A stretch of DNA of 64,000 bases from Nocardioides ginsengisegetis (GCF_014138045.1 NZ_JACGXA010000001.1:2899001-2963000); one strand, 5' to 3'. Shown: positions 37,244 to 46,888, counted from the first letter of the stretch. Numbers and translations are program-made. The notes: generated by a model not told the origin, from the letters alone.

Positions 37244-38455
37244 GTGCCCGCCGCAACGTTGGACCTCGCCCGCGTCCGCTCCGCCTTCCCCTCCCTCGAC
37301 CTCGGCGTCGCGCACTTCGACGGTCCGGGTGGGTCGCAGGTGCCCACTCCGGTCGCCGAGGCCGTCGCCGCCGCGATGACGGCGGGCCTGTGCCAACGCG
37401 GCTCCGCCAGCGAGACCGAGCGGCGCACCGACGCGGTCGTCACCGAGGCCCGGTCGGCCATCGCCGACCTGCTGGGCGGCGAGCCCGGTGGGGTCGTGTT
37501 CGGCCGCTCGATGACCCAGCTGACCTTCGACCTCGCCCGCACCCTGTCCCGGGCCTGGGGCCCGGGCGACGAGGTCGTCGTGACCCGGCTCGACCACGAC
37601 GCCAACATCCGGCCCTGGGTGCTCGCCGCCGAGCGCGCCGGCGCCACCGTGCGGTGGCTCGACTTCGACCCCGAGACCGCCGAGCTCGACGACATCGAGT
37701 CCGTGCTCTCCACCCGCACCCGCCTCGTCGCGGTGACCGCCGCGTCCAACCTGTTCGGCACCCGCCCCGACGTCCGCGCGATCGCGGACGCCGCCCACGA
37801 GGTCGATGCGCTCGTCCACGTCGACGGCGTCCACCTGGCCCCGCACGCCCCCGTCGACCTGAACGGCCTGGGCGCGGACTTCCTGGCCTGCTCCCCCTAC
37901 AAGTTCTTCGGACCGCACCTCGGCACGCTGACGGCCTCCCCGCGGCTGCTCGACACGCTGCACCCCGACAAGCTCCTCCCCTCCAGCGACGCGGTGCCGG
38001 AGCGCTTCGAGCTCGGCACGCTCCCCTACGAGCTGCTCGCCGGTGTCACGGCCGCCGTCGACTTCATCGCCGGGCTGGTCCCGGGTGAGGGCCCGCGCCG
38101 CGACCGCATCCTCGTGTCGATGCACGCCGTGGAGGCGGCGGAGGCCGCGCTGCTGACCCGCCTGCTCGACGGGCTGACCGCCCTCGACGGCGTGACCGTC
38201 CACGGCCGCCCCGGACGGCGTACGCCGACCGCGCTGTTCTCCGTCGACGGGCTCGCCGGCCGGGAGGTGCACGCCAAGCTCGCCGCGATCGGCGTCAACG
38301 CCCCCGCGAGCACCTTCTACGCGATCGAGGCCTCCCGTCGGGCCGGCCTGGGCGACGAGGGCGCGGTCCGCGCCGGGATCGCGCCCTACACCTCCCCCGA
38401 CGACGTCGACCGGCTGCTCGAGGGCGTGGCCGGGCTGGTCGGTGGCGCCCGTTAG
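37244..38455 (+). CDS. Cysteine desulfurase-like protein (class V aminotransferase fold)
   Basis: A 403-residue PLP enzyme of the cysteine desulfurase-like group (TIGR01976 type). FGRSMTQLTFDLARTL, LDHDANIRPWVLAAERAG and VHVDGVHLAPHAPVDLNGLGADFLACSPYKFFGPHLG contain the PLP-aspartate region and the lysine that would form the Schiff base (SPYKFFG near 220). The conserved sulfur-carrying cysteine loop is not evident, so desulfurase activity is uncertain. A GTG at 37244 is the start; it is close to the divergent DksA-like gene. The xthA gene follows 9 bases after its stop, so the two may be co-transcribed. Confidence 0.85.
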   Translation: MPAATLDLARVRSAFPSLDLGVAHFDGPGGSQVPTPVAEAVAAAMTAGLCQRGSASETERRTDAVVTEARSAIADLLGGEPGGVVFGRSMTQLTFDLARTLSRAWGPGDEVVVTRLDHDANIRPWVLAAERAGATVRWLDFDPETAELDDIESVLSTRTRLVAVTAASNLFGTRPDVRAIADAAHEVDALVHVDGVHLAPHAPVDLNGLGADFLACSPYKFFGPHLGTLTASPRLLDTLHPDKLLPSSDAVPERFELGTLPYELLAGVTAAVDFIAGLVPGEGPRRDRILVSMHAVEAAEAALLTRLLDGLTALDGVTVHGRPGRRTPTALFSVDGLAGREVHAKLAAIGVNAPASTFYAIEASRRAGLGDEGAVRAGIAPYTSPDDVDRLLEGVAGLVGGAR

Positions 38456-38464
38456 CGTGGCGCC

Positions 38465-39232
38465 GTGCGCATCGCGACCTGGAACGTCAACTCCCTCCGC
38501 TCCCGCATCGACCGGGTCGAGGCGTTCCTGGAGCGCCACGACGTCGACGTCCTGGCCCTGCAGGAGACCAAGGCCCGCGAGGACCAGCTGCCGCTGATGG
38601 GCCTGCAGGCGCGGGGCTACGACGTCGCCGCGGCCGGCACCAACCAGTGGAACGGCGTGGCGATCATCAGCCGGGTCGGCCTCGAGGACGTGCAGGTCGG
38701 CTTCGACGGGATGCCCGGCTTCGGCGACCCCGTGGCCGCGGAGGCGCGGGCGATCGGGGCGGTGTGCGGCGGCGTACACCTCTGGAGCCTCTACGTCCCC
38801 AACGGCCGCAAGGTCGAGGACCCCCACTACGTCTACAAGCTCGACTGGCTGGCGCGGCTGCGCGAGGCGGCCGGGAAGTGGCTCGGCGAGGACTGCGCGC
38901 TGGTCGGCGACTGGAACATCGCCCCCACGGACGACGACGTCTTCGACATCAAGCAGTTCGAGAAGTCGACGCACGTGACGCCGCCGGAGCGGGCGGCCTT
39001 CCAGGCGTTCCTCGACGACGGCTACGCCGAGGTCACCCGCGCGCACGCCCCGGGCTACACCTACTGGGACTACTACCGCCAGCGCTTCGAGCGCGACCGC
39101 GGCCTCAAGATCGACTTCGTGCTGGGCTCGCCGTCGCTGGCCGCCCGCGTGACGGGCGCCTTCATCGACCGCGAGGAGCGGGCCGGCACCGGCGCCTCGG
39201 ACCACGCCCCGGTGGTCGTCGACCTCTCCTGA
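38465..39232 (+). CDS. xthA: Exodeoxyribonuclease III
   Basis: A 255-residue AP endonuclease / 3'-exonuclease of base-excision repair. It has TWNVNSLRSR at the start (metal site), LALQETKARE near 37, SLYVPNGR, VGDWNIAPTDDDVFD near 152, LKIDFVLGS and the C-terminal SDHAPVVVDL, all of the ExoIII/APE family active-site blocks. A GTG at 38465 opens the gene. It probably belongs to one transcript with the upstream desulfurase-like gene and perhaps rmuC downstream. Confidence 0.93.
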   Translation: MRIATWNVNSLRSRIDRVEAFLERHDVDVLALQETKAREDQLPLMGLQARGYDVAAAGTNQWNGVAIISRVGLEDVQVGFDGMPGFGDPVAAEARAIGAVCGGVHLWSLYVPNGRKVEDPHYVYKLDWLARLREAAGKWLGEDCALVGDWNIAPTDDDVFDIKQFEKSTHVTPPERAAFQAFLDDGYAEVTRAHAPGYTYWDYYRQRFERDRGLKIDFVLGSPSLAARVTGAFIDREERAGTGASDHAPVVVDLS

Positions 39233-39282
39233 CAAGCACTGCCTGACGAGTTCTGTCGGTGGTCTCGTCCATGCTCGTGGGC

Positions 39283-40398
39283 ATGGAGATGCTGATGTTG
39301 TTCCTGGTGCTGCTCGTCGGGCTCTCGCTCGGCGCCGTCCTCGGCGTGCTGTGGGTGCGCTCGCGCGAGTCCCACGTCCAGGGCATCGGCCAGGGGATGG
39401 TCGACCAGGCCGAGGTGATGCAGGGCCTCGACCGGCTCCAGGACACCATGCGCGACCTCGAGCACAACCGGGTCGCCTGGCAGGGCCAGTTCAGCCAGCA
39501 GGTCAACGACATCCGGCACTCCACCGACACGCTGCGCCGCGAGACCCAGTCGCTGTCGACGGCGCTCCGCAAGCCGCAGGTCCGCGGCCGCTGGGGCGAG
39601 CTCCACCTCCGTCGCGCCGTGGAGCTGGCCGGGCTCGTCGACCGCTGCGACTTCTCCGAGCAGGTCCGCCTCGACGACGGCGCCCGCCGCCCCGACCTGG
39701 TGGTCCAGCTGGTCGGCGACCGGCAGGTCGTGGTCGACGCCAAGGTGCCGCTCGACGCCTACCTCGACGCCACCTCGACCGACGACGAGGACGAGAAGGC
39801 CGCCCACCTCCGTCGCCACGCCCAGCAGCTCCGCACCCACGTCGACGGGCTCTCCTCGAAGCAATACTGGCGCTCCCTGCGCGAGACCCCCGAGTTCGTG
39901 GTCCTCTTCGTGCCGGCCGAGTCGTTCCTCGCCGCCGCGCTCGAGACCGACGCCTCCCTGATCGAGTACGCCGCCGAGCGGCAGGTCGTGCTCGCCACCC
40001 CCACCACGCTGATCGCCCTGCTGCGCACCGTCGCCCACGGCTGGACCCACGAGGCGCTGGCCGAGCAGGCAGCCGAGATCCACCAGCTCGGCCGCGAGCT
40101 GCACGAGCGGCTGTCCGGCTTCGGCAGCCACCTGGACAACGTCGGCCGCTCGCTCAACGCCGCCGTCGGGCACTACAACCACGCCGTCGGCTCCCTCGAG
40201 GCGCGGGTGCTGGTCTCCGCTCGTCGGTTCAACGACCTGTCGGTGACCGACGAGCGGCTGGCCTCACCGCGCCAGGTCGAGTCCACGACCCGCTCGCTGG
40301 GCCGCCTCACGCCGGCCGACGGCCCCGTCGAACTTCACCCCGTGGACCGGCGCGCCGCCCCGGACGAGGACGAGGACAGTCCTACCTTGGCCCTGTGA
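39283..40398 (+). CDS. rmuC: DNA recombination protein RmuC homologue
   Basis: A 371-residue protein with an N-terminal membrane helix (about 4-25), a coiled-coil (about 35-95) and the RmuC core: [42 protein letters not shown] (PD-(D/E)XK-like DxK), EFVVLFVPAESFLAAAL and LATPTTLIALLRTVAHGW. RmuC proteins are nuclease-like and limit certain chromosome inversions in E. coli. ATG codons at 39271, 39283 and 39289 and a GTG at 39259 are all in frame; 39283 is chosen as the one leading straight into the membrane helix. It overlaps the next gene by 4 bases (GTGA). Confidence 0.9.
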   Translation: MEMLMLFLVLLVGLSLGAVLGVLWVRSRESHVQGIGQGMVDQAEVMQGLDRLQDTMRDLEHNRVAWQGQFSQQVNDIRHSTDTLRRETQSLSTALRKPQVRGRWGELHLRRAVELAGLVDRCDFSEQVRLDDGARRPDLVVQLVGDRQVVVDAKVPLDAYLDATSTDDEDEKAAHLRRHAQQLRTHVDGLSSKQYWRSLRETPEFVVLFVPAESFLAAALETDASLIEYAAERQVVLATPTTLIALLRTVAHGWTHEALAEQAAEIHQLGRELHERLSGFGSHLDNVGRSLNAAVGHYNHAVGSLEARVLVSARRFNDLSVTDERLASPRQVESTTRSLGRLTPADGPVELHPVDRRAAPDEDEDSPTLAL

Positions 40399-40817
40399 GC
40401 CAGAGTCGAACCCTCTGGGAGGAGGGGCGCGAGCCGGGCCGTGCGGTCGTCGCCCTGGGGCTGGCGGTCGCCCTGACCGTGGTCGTCGTCGACGTCGGCA
40501 TGGTCGGACGGGTCAGCCTGTTCTTCGACCTGTGCTTCGTCGCCCTGTGCATCGGGCTGGCCCTCGCCGTCCGTCCGACCGACTTCTTCACCGTCGGCGT
40601 GCTGCCGCCGATGCTCATGGTGGCGATCTTCACGCTGCTGGCCTTCACCCGGCCCGACGCGATCGCCCACCCCGACGACGGCGTCGTCCAGGCCGTCGTG
40701 TCCGGCCTCTCGCGGCACAGCGCGGCCCTGCTCGTCGGCTACGGCCTCTGCCTCGGCGTGCTCGCCGTGCGTCAGCGGATCAGCCGCCAGGTCGACAGCA
40801 CGACCGGCGGGCGCTGA
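40395..40817 (+). CDS. DUF6542-like membrane protein
   Basis: A 140-residue protein with four hydrophobic segments (about 18-37, 43-60, 65-85 and 107-127) and a short basic C-terminus. Length and topology, and its place after rmuC, fit DUF6542. Its GTG start overlaps the rmuC stop, so it is translationally coupled to it. The function is unknown. It ends 3 bases before the convergent Sua5/YciO gene. Confidence 0.75.
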   Translation: MSQSRTLWEEGREPGRAVVALGLAVALTVVVVDVGMVGRVSLFFDLCFVALCIGLALAVRPTDFFTVGVLPPMLMVAIFTLLAFTRPDAIAHPDDGVVQAVVSGLSRHSAALLVGYGLCLGVLAVRQRISRQVDSTTGGR

Positions 40818-40820
40818 GCC

Positions 40821-41441
40821 TCACTCGAAGCGCGACGGGTCCCCGGCACCCACGCGGAGCACCTCCGGGGCGCCCTCGGACCAGTCCACGACGGTGGTCG
40901 GCTCGGCCGGGGTCTCCCCCGCCTCGATGACGAGGTCGACCACGTGGTCGAGCTCCTCCTTGATCTCCCAGCCCAGCGTCCGCGGCTCGGTCTCCCCGGG
41001 CAGGATCAGGGTGCTGGTCAGCATCGGCTCGCCGAGCTCCTCGAGCAGCGCCTGGTCCAGGACGTGGTCGGGGATCCGGACGCCCACCGTGCGCTTCTTC
41101 GGGTGCATGAGCCGGCGCGGCACCTCGCCCGTGGCAGGGAGAATGAAGGTGTAGGGGCCGGGCGTCGCGGCCTTGATCGCCCGGAAGGCCGAGTTGTCGA
41201 CGTGCACGAACTGCCCGAGCTGTGCGAAGTCGCGGCACATCAACGTGAAGTGGTGCTTGTCGTCGAGCCCCCGGATCCGCAGGATCCGGTCGCGGCCGTC
41301 GCGGTTGCCGAGCTGGCAGCCGAGCGCGTAGCCGGAGTCCGTCGGGTAGGCGATCAGCGCGTCGTCCCGCAGCGCCTCGACGACCTGGGTCAGGAGCCGG
41401 GGCTGGGGGTTGTCCGGATGGAGGTCCACGAAGCGCGCCAC
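40821..41441 (-). CDS. Sua5/YciO/YrdC-family protein
   Basis: A 206-residue protein of the L-threonylcarbamoyladenylate synthase superfamily. The motif YPTDSGYALGCQ near 32-43 and KHHFTLMCRDFAQLGQFVHV, then PGPYTFILPAT and KRTVGVRIPDH, follow the family, closest to the YciO branch. The catalytic family makes the t6A precursor from threonine, bicarbonate and ATP; for YciO-type members the cellular role is less clear. The window has no other copy, so whether this is the TsaC/Sua5 of the genome cannot be said. Confidence 0.85.
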   Translation of the reverse strand: MARFVDLHPDNPQPRLLTQVVEALRDDALIAYPTDSGYALGCQLGNRDGRDRILRIRGLDDKHHFTLMCRDFAQLGQFVHVDNSAFRAIKAATPGPYTFILPATGEVPRRLMHPKKRTVGVRIPDHVLDQALLEELGEPMLTSTLILPGETEPRTLGWEIKEELDHVVDLVIEAGETPAEPTTVVDWSEGAPEVLRVGAGDPSRFE

Positions 41442-41529
41442 CCGGCGGAGTCTAGGCGGGTGGGAGCCTCTGACGGGACTGACACGGGATTCACAGGCGG
41501 GTCGCAGGCCCGGCTCCTATCCATGGACC

Positions 41530-42486
41530 ATGACGCACGACGCGGACCGCAAGGTCACCTACGTCCTCCCGGTCCACAACGAGGACGGCAACCTCCCGCT
41601 CTTCCACCAGCGGCTGGTGGCGGCCACCGAGGAGCGTCCGGACCTGCGGTGGGAGTTCGTGTACGTCGACGACGGCAGCACCGACGACTCCCTGGAGCAC
41701 CTCCTCGAGCTGCGGCACGCGGACCCGCGGGTGACGGTGCTGTCCCTCTCGCGCAACTTCGGTCACCAGGTGGCGGTCACAGCGGGCCTGGACACCGCCA
41801 CCGATGCCGACGCGGTGATCGTGATGGACACCGACCTGCAGGACCCGCCGGAGGTCAGCGTCGAGATGGTGCGGATCTGGGAGAAGGGCGTCGACGTCGT
41901 CTACGCCCAGCGCCGCAGCCGCCGGGACACCACCTTCAAGCGGGCCACCGCCTGGGCGTTCTACTGGCTGCTGGACCGGCTCGCCTCGACCCGGATCCCC
42001 CGCAACACCGGCGACTTCCGGCTCATGGGCCGGGCGGTGGTGGCCGAGGTGGTCCGCTACCGCGAGCACGACCGCTTCCTGCGCGGGATCGTCGCCCACG
42101 TCGGCTTCCGCCAGGAGGCACTGCTCTTCGACCGCGACGAGCGGCACGCGGGCACCAGCGGCTACCCGCTCCGCCGGATGATCGCCTTCGCGAGCGCCGG
42201 CATCCTCGGCTTCTCCACCGTGCCGCTGCGGATGATCTCCCGGCTCGGCTACGCCCTGTCCGCGCTGAGCGCGGCGGGTGCGGCGTACGTGCTGTGGGTG
42301 CGCCTGTTCGTGCCCGAGTCGACGGTGCCGGGCTGGGCGTTCCTCGGCGTCGCGCTGTTCCTGCTGAGCGGGCTGCAGCTGATCATGATGGGCGTCATCG
42401 GCAGCTACGTCGGCCGGACCTACGTCGAGACGCAGAACCGGCCGCTCTACTCGCTGGCCCTCACCGCGCGGGGCGAGTCGCCCTGA
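41530..42486 (+). CDS. Polyprenyl-phosphate glycosyltransferase, family 2
   Basis: A 318-residue GT2 enzyme of the GtrB/DPM1-like type. The cytoplasmic catalytic domain has VLPVHNEDGNLP at the start, VDDGSTDDS near 49, MDTDLQDPP near 100 (the DxD metal site) and RNTGDFRLMG; two membrane helices at about 220-300 (FASAGILGFSTVPLRMISRLG; LGVALFLLSGLQLIMMGVIGSYV) anchor it. Such enzymes attach a sugar from a nucleotide donor to undecaprenyl phosphate for wall or teichoic modification. The ATG at 41530 is chosen by reading frame; an ATG at 41523 is in another frame. Confidence 0.88.
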   Translation: MTHDADRKVTYVLPVHNEDGNLPLFHQRLVAATEERPDLRWEFVYVDDGSTDDSLEHLLELRHADPRVTVLSLSRNFGHQVAVTAGLDTATDADAVIVMDTDLQDPPEVSVEMVRIWEKGVDVVYAQRRSRRDTTFKRATAWAFYWLLDRLASTRIPRNTGDFRLMGRAVVAEVVRYREHDRFLRGIVAHVGFRQEALLFDRDERHAGTSGYPLRRMIAFASAGILGFSTVPLRMISRLGYALSALSAAGAAYVLWVRLFVPESTVPGWAFLGVALFLLSGLQLIMMGVIGSYVGRTYVETQNRPLYSLALTARGESP

Positions 42487-42489
42487 GCC

Positions 42490-43488
42490 TCAGGACCGCC
42501 CGGCGGCCTTGAGGTCGCGGCGCAGCTCCTTGGGGAGCGCGAAGATCAGCGACTCCTCGGCGCTGTGCACGGCCTGCGCGTCGGGATAGCCGCGCTCGGA
42601 GAGGAACGCGAGCACGCCCTCGACGAGGTCCTCCGGCACGCTCGCACCCGACGTGACGCTGACGGTCCGGACGCCCTCGAGCCAGGCCTCGTCGATCTCG
42701 GAGGCATCGTCGACGCGGTAGGACGCCTTCGCGCCGGCCTCGAGCGCGACCTCGACGAGCCGCACCGAGTTGGAGGAGTTGCCGGAGCCGACCACGATCA
42801 CCAGGTCGGTGTCCGGGGAGATCTCCTTGACCGCGAGCTGGCGGTTCTGGGTGGCGTAGCAGATGTCGTCGCTCGGCGGGTCGAGCAGCAGCGGGAAGCG
42901 CTCGCGGATCGCGTCGACGGTCGCCATCGTCTCGTCGACCGACAGCGTGGTCTGGGAGAGCCAGGCGACCTTGGCCGGGTCGCGGACGACGATGCCGGCC
43001 ACGTCGTCGGGGCTCTGCACGAGCTGGATGTGCTCGGGCGCCTCACCGGCGGTGCCCTCGACCTCCTCGTGGCCCTCGTGACCGATGAGCAGGATGTCGT
43101 AGTCGTCGGCCGCGAACCGCTTGGCCTCGTGGTGGACCTTGGTCACCAGCGGGCAGGTCGCGTCGATCGTCTTGAGCTCGCGCTCGGCGGCCTCGGCGTG
43201 CACCAGCGGCGAGACGCCGTGGGCGGAGAACACCACGGTCTGGCCCTCGGGCACCTCGTCGAGCTCCTCGACGAAGATCGCGCCGCGGGACTCGAGGTTC
43301 TGCACGACGTGCTTGTTGTGCACGATCTGCTTGCGGACGTAGACGGGGGCGCCGTAGAGGTCCAGCGCCTTCTCGACGGTCACGACGGCGCGGTCGACGC
43401 CGGCGCAGTAGCCGCGCGGCGCCGCCAGCAGGACGGCCTTGGCCTCGTCCGGGGACAGGATCGGCGGGGTGCCCAGGTCGGTGCTCAT
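42490..43488 (-). CDS. ispH: 4-hydroxy-3-methylbut-2-enyl diphosphate reductase
   Basis: A 332-residue iron-sulfur enzyme, the last step of the MEP isoprenoid pathway, reducing HMBPP to IPP and DMAPP. The three cluster cysteines are at Cys28 (RGYCAGV), Cys112 (DATCPLV) and Cys210 ([10 protein letters not shown]), and substrate histidines are in VHNKHVV and SAHGVS. The C-terminal [16 protein letters not shown] is normal. The start at 43488 is used because residues further upstream are unlike the family. It is convergent with the glycosyltransferase and divergent from xseA (46 bases between starts). Confidence 0.96.
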   Translation of the reverse strand: MSTDLGTPPILSPDEAKAVLLAAPRGYCAGVDRAVVTVEKALDLYGAPVYVRKQIVHNKHVVQNLESRGAIFVEELDEVPEGQTVVFSAHGVSPLVHAEAAERELKTIDATCPLVTKVHHEAKRFAADDYDILLIGHEGHEEVEGTAGEAPEHIQLVQSPDDVAGIVVRDPAKVAWLSQTTLSVDETMATVDAIRERFPLLLDPPSDDICYATQNRQLAVKEISPDTDLVIVVGSGNSSNSVRLVEVALEAGAKASYRVDDASEIDEAWLEGVRTVSVTSGASVPEDLVEGVLAFLSERGYPDAQAVHSAEESLIFALPKELRRDLKAAGRS

Positions 43489-43534
43489 GCGGGCCAGTCT
43501 AGGTCTGTCCCCCCTGTGCCCTAATCTCGCGGCC

Positions 43535-44761
43535 ATGGCCCTCGAGACCTCTCCCCAGGCACCCGCCCCGGTGCGGCAGGTCGCCAACGCGATCGCCGGC
43601 TGGGTCGACCGCCTCGGGCCGATCTGGGTCGAGGGGCAGATCGCACAGGTCAGCCGCCGGCCGGGCATGCAGACGGTCTTCATGACGCTGCGCGACGCGG
43701 TCGCCGACATCTCGATCCCGGTCACGTGCTCGCGGATGCTCTTCGACGGCCTCAACCCGCCGCTGGTGGAGGGCGCGAGCGTGGTCGTGCACGCCAAGCC
43801 GTCCTACTACGCCAACCGCGGCACGCTCTCCCTGCAGGCCCGCGAGATCCGGATGGTCGGCCTCGGCGAGCTGCTCGCCCGCCTCGAGCGGCGCCGCCAG
43901 CTGCTGGCCGCCGAGGGCCTCTTCGCCGCGGAGCTCAAGCGGAGCCTCCCCTTCCTGCCCGGCTGCGTCGGGCTCGTCACCGCACCCAACTCCGCGGCCG
44001 AGCGCGACGTCCAGGAGATCGCCCGCCGCCGCTGGCCGGCCGTCGGCTTCGACGTGGCGTACGCCGCGATGCAGGGCCCCCGCGCCGCGGCCGAGGTGAT
44101 CGAGGCGCTCCAGCGGCTCGACCGCAAGCCCGAGGTCGAGGTGATCGTCATCGCCCGCGGCGGCGGCTCGGTCGAGGACCTGCTGCCCTTCTCCGACGAG
44201 GCGCTGATCCGGGCCGTCCACGCCGTCCGCACGCCCGTCGTGTCGGCGATCGGCCACGAGCCGGACACCCCGCTCCTCGACCTGGTCGCCGACGTGCGGG
44301 CCGCCACCCCCACCGACGCCGCCAAGATGGTCGTGCCCGACGTCGCCGAGGAGCTCCGCAACGTCCGGGCCGCCCGCGACCGGATCCGCGCCTCCGTCAC
44401 CGGCTGGCTCGCGCGGGAGCAGGCCGGCCTCGACGCGCTCCGCTCGCGCCCCGCCCTGGCCGACCCTCGCAACCTGCTCACCGCCCGCGAGGAGGAGGTC
44501 GACGCGCTGCTCGCCCGCGCGCGTCGGACCCTCCGGCACGCCCTGGACCGGGCCGGCGACGACATCCACCACCAGCGCGCCCGGGCCCGGGCGCTCTCAC
44601 CGCTGGCCACCCTCCAGCGCGGCTACGCCGTCCTCCAGGACGCCGACGGCCACGTCGTCACCTCGGTCGACGCGGTCGCCGCGAAGGCGAAGGTCACCGT
44701 CCGGGTGGCCGACGGCCGCATCCATGCCACCACCACCGCCATCGAGCGCGAGGAGTCCTGA
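43535..44761 (+). CDS. xseA: Exodeoxyribonuclease VII large subunit
   Basis: A 408-residue subunit. The N-terminal OB-fold ([31 protein letters not shown]) binds single-stranded DNA; the catalytic part has [40 protein letters not shown] and [19 protein letters not shown], the family core. A long coiled-coil (about 285-370) precedes the C-terminal [16 protein letters not shown] segment. The stop and the xseB start share bases (TGATG), so the subunits are made together. ExoVII degrades single-stranded DNA in repair. Confidence 0.95.
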   Translation: MALETSPQAPAPVRQVANAIAGWVDRLGPIWVEGQIAQVSRRPGMQTVFMTLRDAVADISIPVTCSRMLFDGLNPPLVEGASVVVHAKPSYYANRGTLSLQAREIRMVGLGELLARLERRRQLLAAEGLFAAELKRSLPFLPGCVGLVTAPNSAAERDVQEIARRRWPAVGFDVAYAAMQGPRAAAEVIEALQRLDRKPEVEVIVIARGGGSVEDLLPFSDEALIRAVHAVRTPVVSAIGHEPDTPLLDLVADVRAATPTDAAKMVVPDVAEELRNVRAARDRIRASVTGWLAREQAGLDALRSRPALADPRNLLTAREEEVDALLARARRTLRHALDRAGDDIHHQRARARALSPLATLQRGYAVLQDADGHVVTSVDAVAAKAKVTVRVADGRIHATTTAIEREES

Positions 44762-44982
44762 TGAGCCCGAAGACCACCCCGTCCGAGACGGAGCCCGAGC
44801 TGTCCTACGAGGCGGCCCGCGAGGAGCTCATCGACGTCGTACGCCGCCTCGAGGTGGGCGGCACGACGCTGGAGGAGTCGCTGGCGCTGTGGGAGCGCGG
44901 CGAGAAGCTCGCCACGGTGTGCCAGGACTGGCTCGACGGCGCGCGCAAGCGACTCGACGCCGCGGCCGGCGACGAGGACTGA
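44761..44982 (+). CDS. xseB: Exodeoxyribonuclease VII small subunit
   Basis: A 73-residue helical protein with LSYEAAREELIDVVRRLEVG, then LEESLALWERGEKLATVCQDWLDGARKRL, the two-helix pattern of XseB, which coats the coiled-coil of XseA. The coding region overlaps xseA by one base. The gene ends 1 base before the convergent DUF4245 gene. Confidence 0.95.
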   Translation: MSPKTTPSETEPELSYEAAREELIDVVRRLEVGGTTLEESLALWERGEKLATVCQDWLDGARKRLDAAAGDED

Positions 44983-44983
44983 G

Positions 44984-45550
44984 TCAGCCCTTCACGGGCT
45001 TGGTCGTCAGGGAGGCGACGACGGTCCTGAGCTCCTCCGGCGACGCCGAGCCGTAGACCAGCACCGAGATCCGGCCGACCTCCGCGGCGTACGCGTGGTC
45101 ACCACCGCTGTCGGTGAACGACTCCCACGTCGACCCGACGTCGCTGGTGATCGACACGTCCTTGCCCTGCGTGGGGTCGGCGTCGACGTAGCGCTGGACG
45201 AGCTCCTGGATCGAGGCGTCCTCCTGGTGGAGGCCGACGAACAGCCCGTCGGACGTGCTCATCGCCAGGTCCAGGACCGGCCGGTCGCCGGGCAGGAACG
45301 TGCGGTCCTTGACGTACCAGCCGGAGGGCAGGCTCGCCGGGTAGACCGGCTTGACCCCGGACTGCTGGATCTCGCCGACCAGCGCGAGGTAGTCGATGTG
45401 CTCGGGCTCGTAGCTCGGCGTCGTGCGAAACGCGCCGCGGAAGACGACGACACCCCCCACGACCAGGAGCAGCACGAGGATCGCCCCGATCAGGCCGCCG
45501 GTGGACCGCTGGTAGCGACCGGGCCGACCGGTGCCTGACGCTTCGCTCAC
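44984..45550 (-). CDS. DUF4245-family membrane-anchored protein
   Basis: A 188-residue protein with a short cytoplasmic tail, one membrane helix at about 19-41 (LIGAILVLLLVVGGVVVF) and an outer domain with YLALVGEIQQSGVKPVYPASLPSGWYVKDRTFL typical of DUF4245. Members occur next to xseAB in many actinomycetes, as here. The role is unknown. It starts at GTG 45550. Confidence 0.87.
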   Translation of the reverse strand: MSEASGTGRPGRYQRSTGGLIGAILVLLLVVGGVVVFRGAFRTTPSYEPEHIDYLALVGEIQQSGVKPVYPASLPSGWYVKDRTFLPGDRPVLDLAMSTSDGLFVGLHQEDASIQELVQRYVDADPTQGKDVSITSDVGSTWESFTDSGGDHAYAAEVGRISVLVYGSASPEELRTVVASLTTKPVKG

Positions 45551-45584
45551 GACCCCATTTCAACAGGTGCCCTAGATTGCGCCC

Positions 45585-46832
45585 GTGCCGCCCCTCGCCG
45601 ACCTCGTCCCGATCGCGGCGCTCCTGGTCCTGCTGGCCACGGCCTACCGGCACCCCTCGGGACGCGTCGAGGCGCTGATCGCGGTGGCCATGTCCGCGGT
45701 CACGCTGGCGAGCGGGACGCTGTCGCTCGACGAGGCGTGGGCAACCGTGTGCTACCTCGGACCGGTGGTGGCGTTCCTGGCCACGATCCTCGTCGTGGCC
45801 GACGTCTGTGCCCGGGCCGGGCTCTTCCGCGCCGCCGCCCAGGTCGTCCGCGACGGCAGCCGCGGGCGCAGCGTGCGCCTGCTCGGCGGCGTCTTCGTGC
45901 TGGCCGCCGCGGTGACGGCCGTGCTGAGCCTCGATGCGACCGTCGTGCTGCTCACCCCGGTCGTGGTCGGCGCTGCGGCGGGCCTGGGCACCTCGACCCG
46001 GCCGGGTGCCTATGCATGCCTGCGGATGGCCAACTCGGCCTCCCTGCTGCTGCCGGTCTCCAACCTGACCAACCTGCTGGCGATGCCGCACCTCGGCCTC
46101 ACCTTCGGCGGCTTCGCCCTGGTCATGGCGCCGGTGCTGGCGGCCGTCCTGGTCGTGGAGTACGCCGTCCTCCGCATCGCCTTCCGCCGGGACCTCGCAG
46201 CCCGCCCGGCCCCGCACGAGGGCTCCGCGCCGAGCCACGACGTGGCGCTGCCGCGGGTCCCGCTCGTCGTGGTCGCCCTGATGCTGGTCGGCTTCGCGGC
46301 CCTGTCGCCACTGGGCGTCGAGCCGTTCTGGGTGTCCGGCGTCGCTGCCGTCGTGCTGGCGCTGTGGGCCCGCCGGTCCGGCCTGCAGACCGTCCGGGAC
46401 GCCGTGCACGCCGCCCACCCGTCGTTCGCGCTCTTCGTGCTCGGCCTCGGGGTCGTCGTCGCGGCGCTCTCGAGCGGGTTCCTCGGCGACCGGGTGGCCG
46501 ACCTGCTGCCCGACTCCACGTCGTACGGCGCCCTCCTGGTCATCGCCGTGGTCGCCACGGTGCTCGCCAACCTGCTCACCAACCTGTCGGCCACGCTGCT
46601 GGTCGTGCCGCTCCTGGCGCCGCTGGGCGCGCCGGCCGTGCTGGCTGCGCTGCTCGGCCTGAACATCGGCTCCGGCCTGACCTACACCGGCTCGCTGGCC
46701 AACCTGCTGTGGCGCCGGGCCCTGGTGCGGCTCGGGGAGCCGCCGAGCCTGGGCGAGTTCCACCGGCTCTCGCTGGTCGCCACGCCGCTGACCCTCGTGG
46801 CCGCCGTGAGCATGCTGGCCCTGGTCACCTGA
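45585..46832 (+). CDS. ArsB/NhaD-type ion transporter (SLC13-like permease)
   Basis: A 415-residue membrane protein with about eleven helices. It has the two halves of the ion transporter superfamily: ATVVLLTPVVVGAAAG and LRMANSASLLLPVSNLTNLL in the first half, LLTNLSATLLVVPLLAPLG and IGSGLTYTGSLANLLWRR in the second, with the helix-breaking asparagines. It resembles ArsB, the arsenite efflux permease, but no arsR or arsC is nearby, so the substrate is uncertain. It starts at a GTG (45585), divergent from the DUF4245 gene. Confidence 0.82.
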   Translation: MPPLADLVPIAALLVLLATAYRHPSGRVEALIAVAMSAVTLASGTLSLDEAWATVCYLGPVVAFLATILVVADVCARAGLFRAAAQVVRDGSRGRSVRLLGGVFVLAAAVTAVLSLDATVVLLTPVVVGAAAGLGTSTRPGAYACLRMANSASLLLPVSNLTNLLAMPHLGLTFGGFALVMAPVLAAVLVVEYAVLRIAFRRDLAARPAPHEGSAPSHDVALPRVPLVVVALMLVGFAALSPLGVEPFWVSGVAAVVLALWARRSGLQTVRDAVHAAHPSFALFVLGLGVVVAALSSGFLGDRVADLLPDSTSYGALLVIAVVATVLANLLTNLSATLLVVPLLAPLGAPAVLAALLGLNIGSGLTYTGSLANLLWRRALVRLGEPPSLGEFHRLSLVATPLTLVAAVSMLALVT

Positions 46833-46842
46833 CGCGCAGTTG

Positions 46843-46877
46843 CGGACCACATGGTCCGATCGAGCCGCAGATGCGGC
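46843..46877. promoter_or_regulatory. Two palindromes upstream of the molybdate operon
   Basis: CGGACC-ACAT-GGTCCG (46843-46858) and GCCGCA-GA-TGCGGC (46864-46877) are both perfect inverted repeats, lying 12-46 bases before the ATG at 46889. The first has the shape of a dimeric regulator site. The operon's own HTH-TOBE protein is a likely binder, but the sites have not been matched to a known ModE consensus. Confidence 0.5.
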
Positions 46878-46888
46878 ATGATTCGCGC

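Noticed and set aside
46833..46888. Molybdenum-cofactor riboswitch upstream of modABC
   Set aside because: The gap is only 56 bases, too short for that RNA, and holds two protein-site-like palindromes instead.
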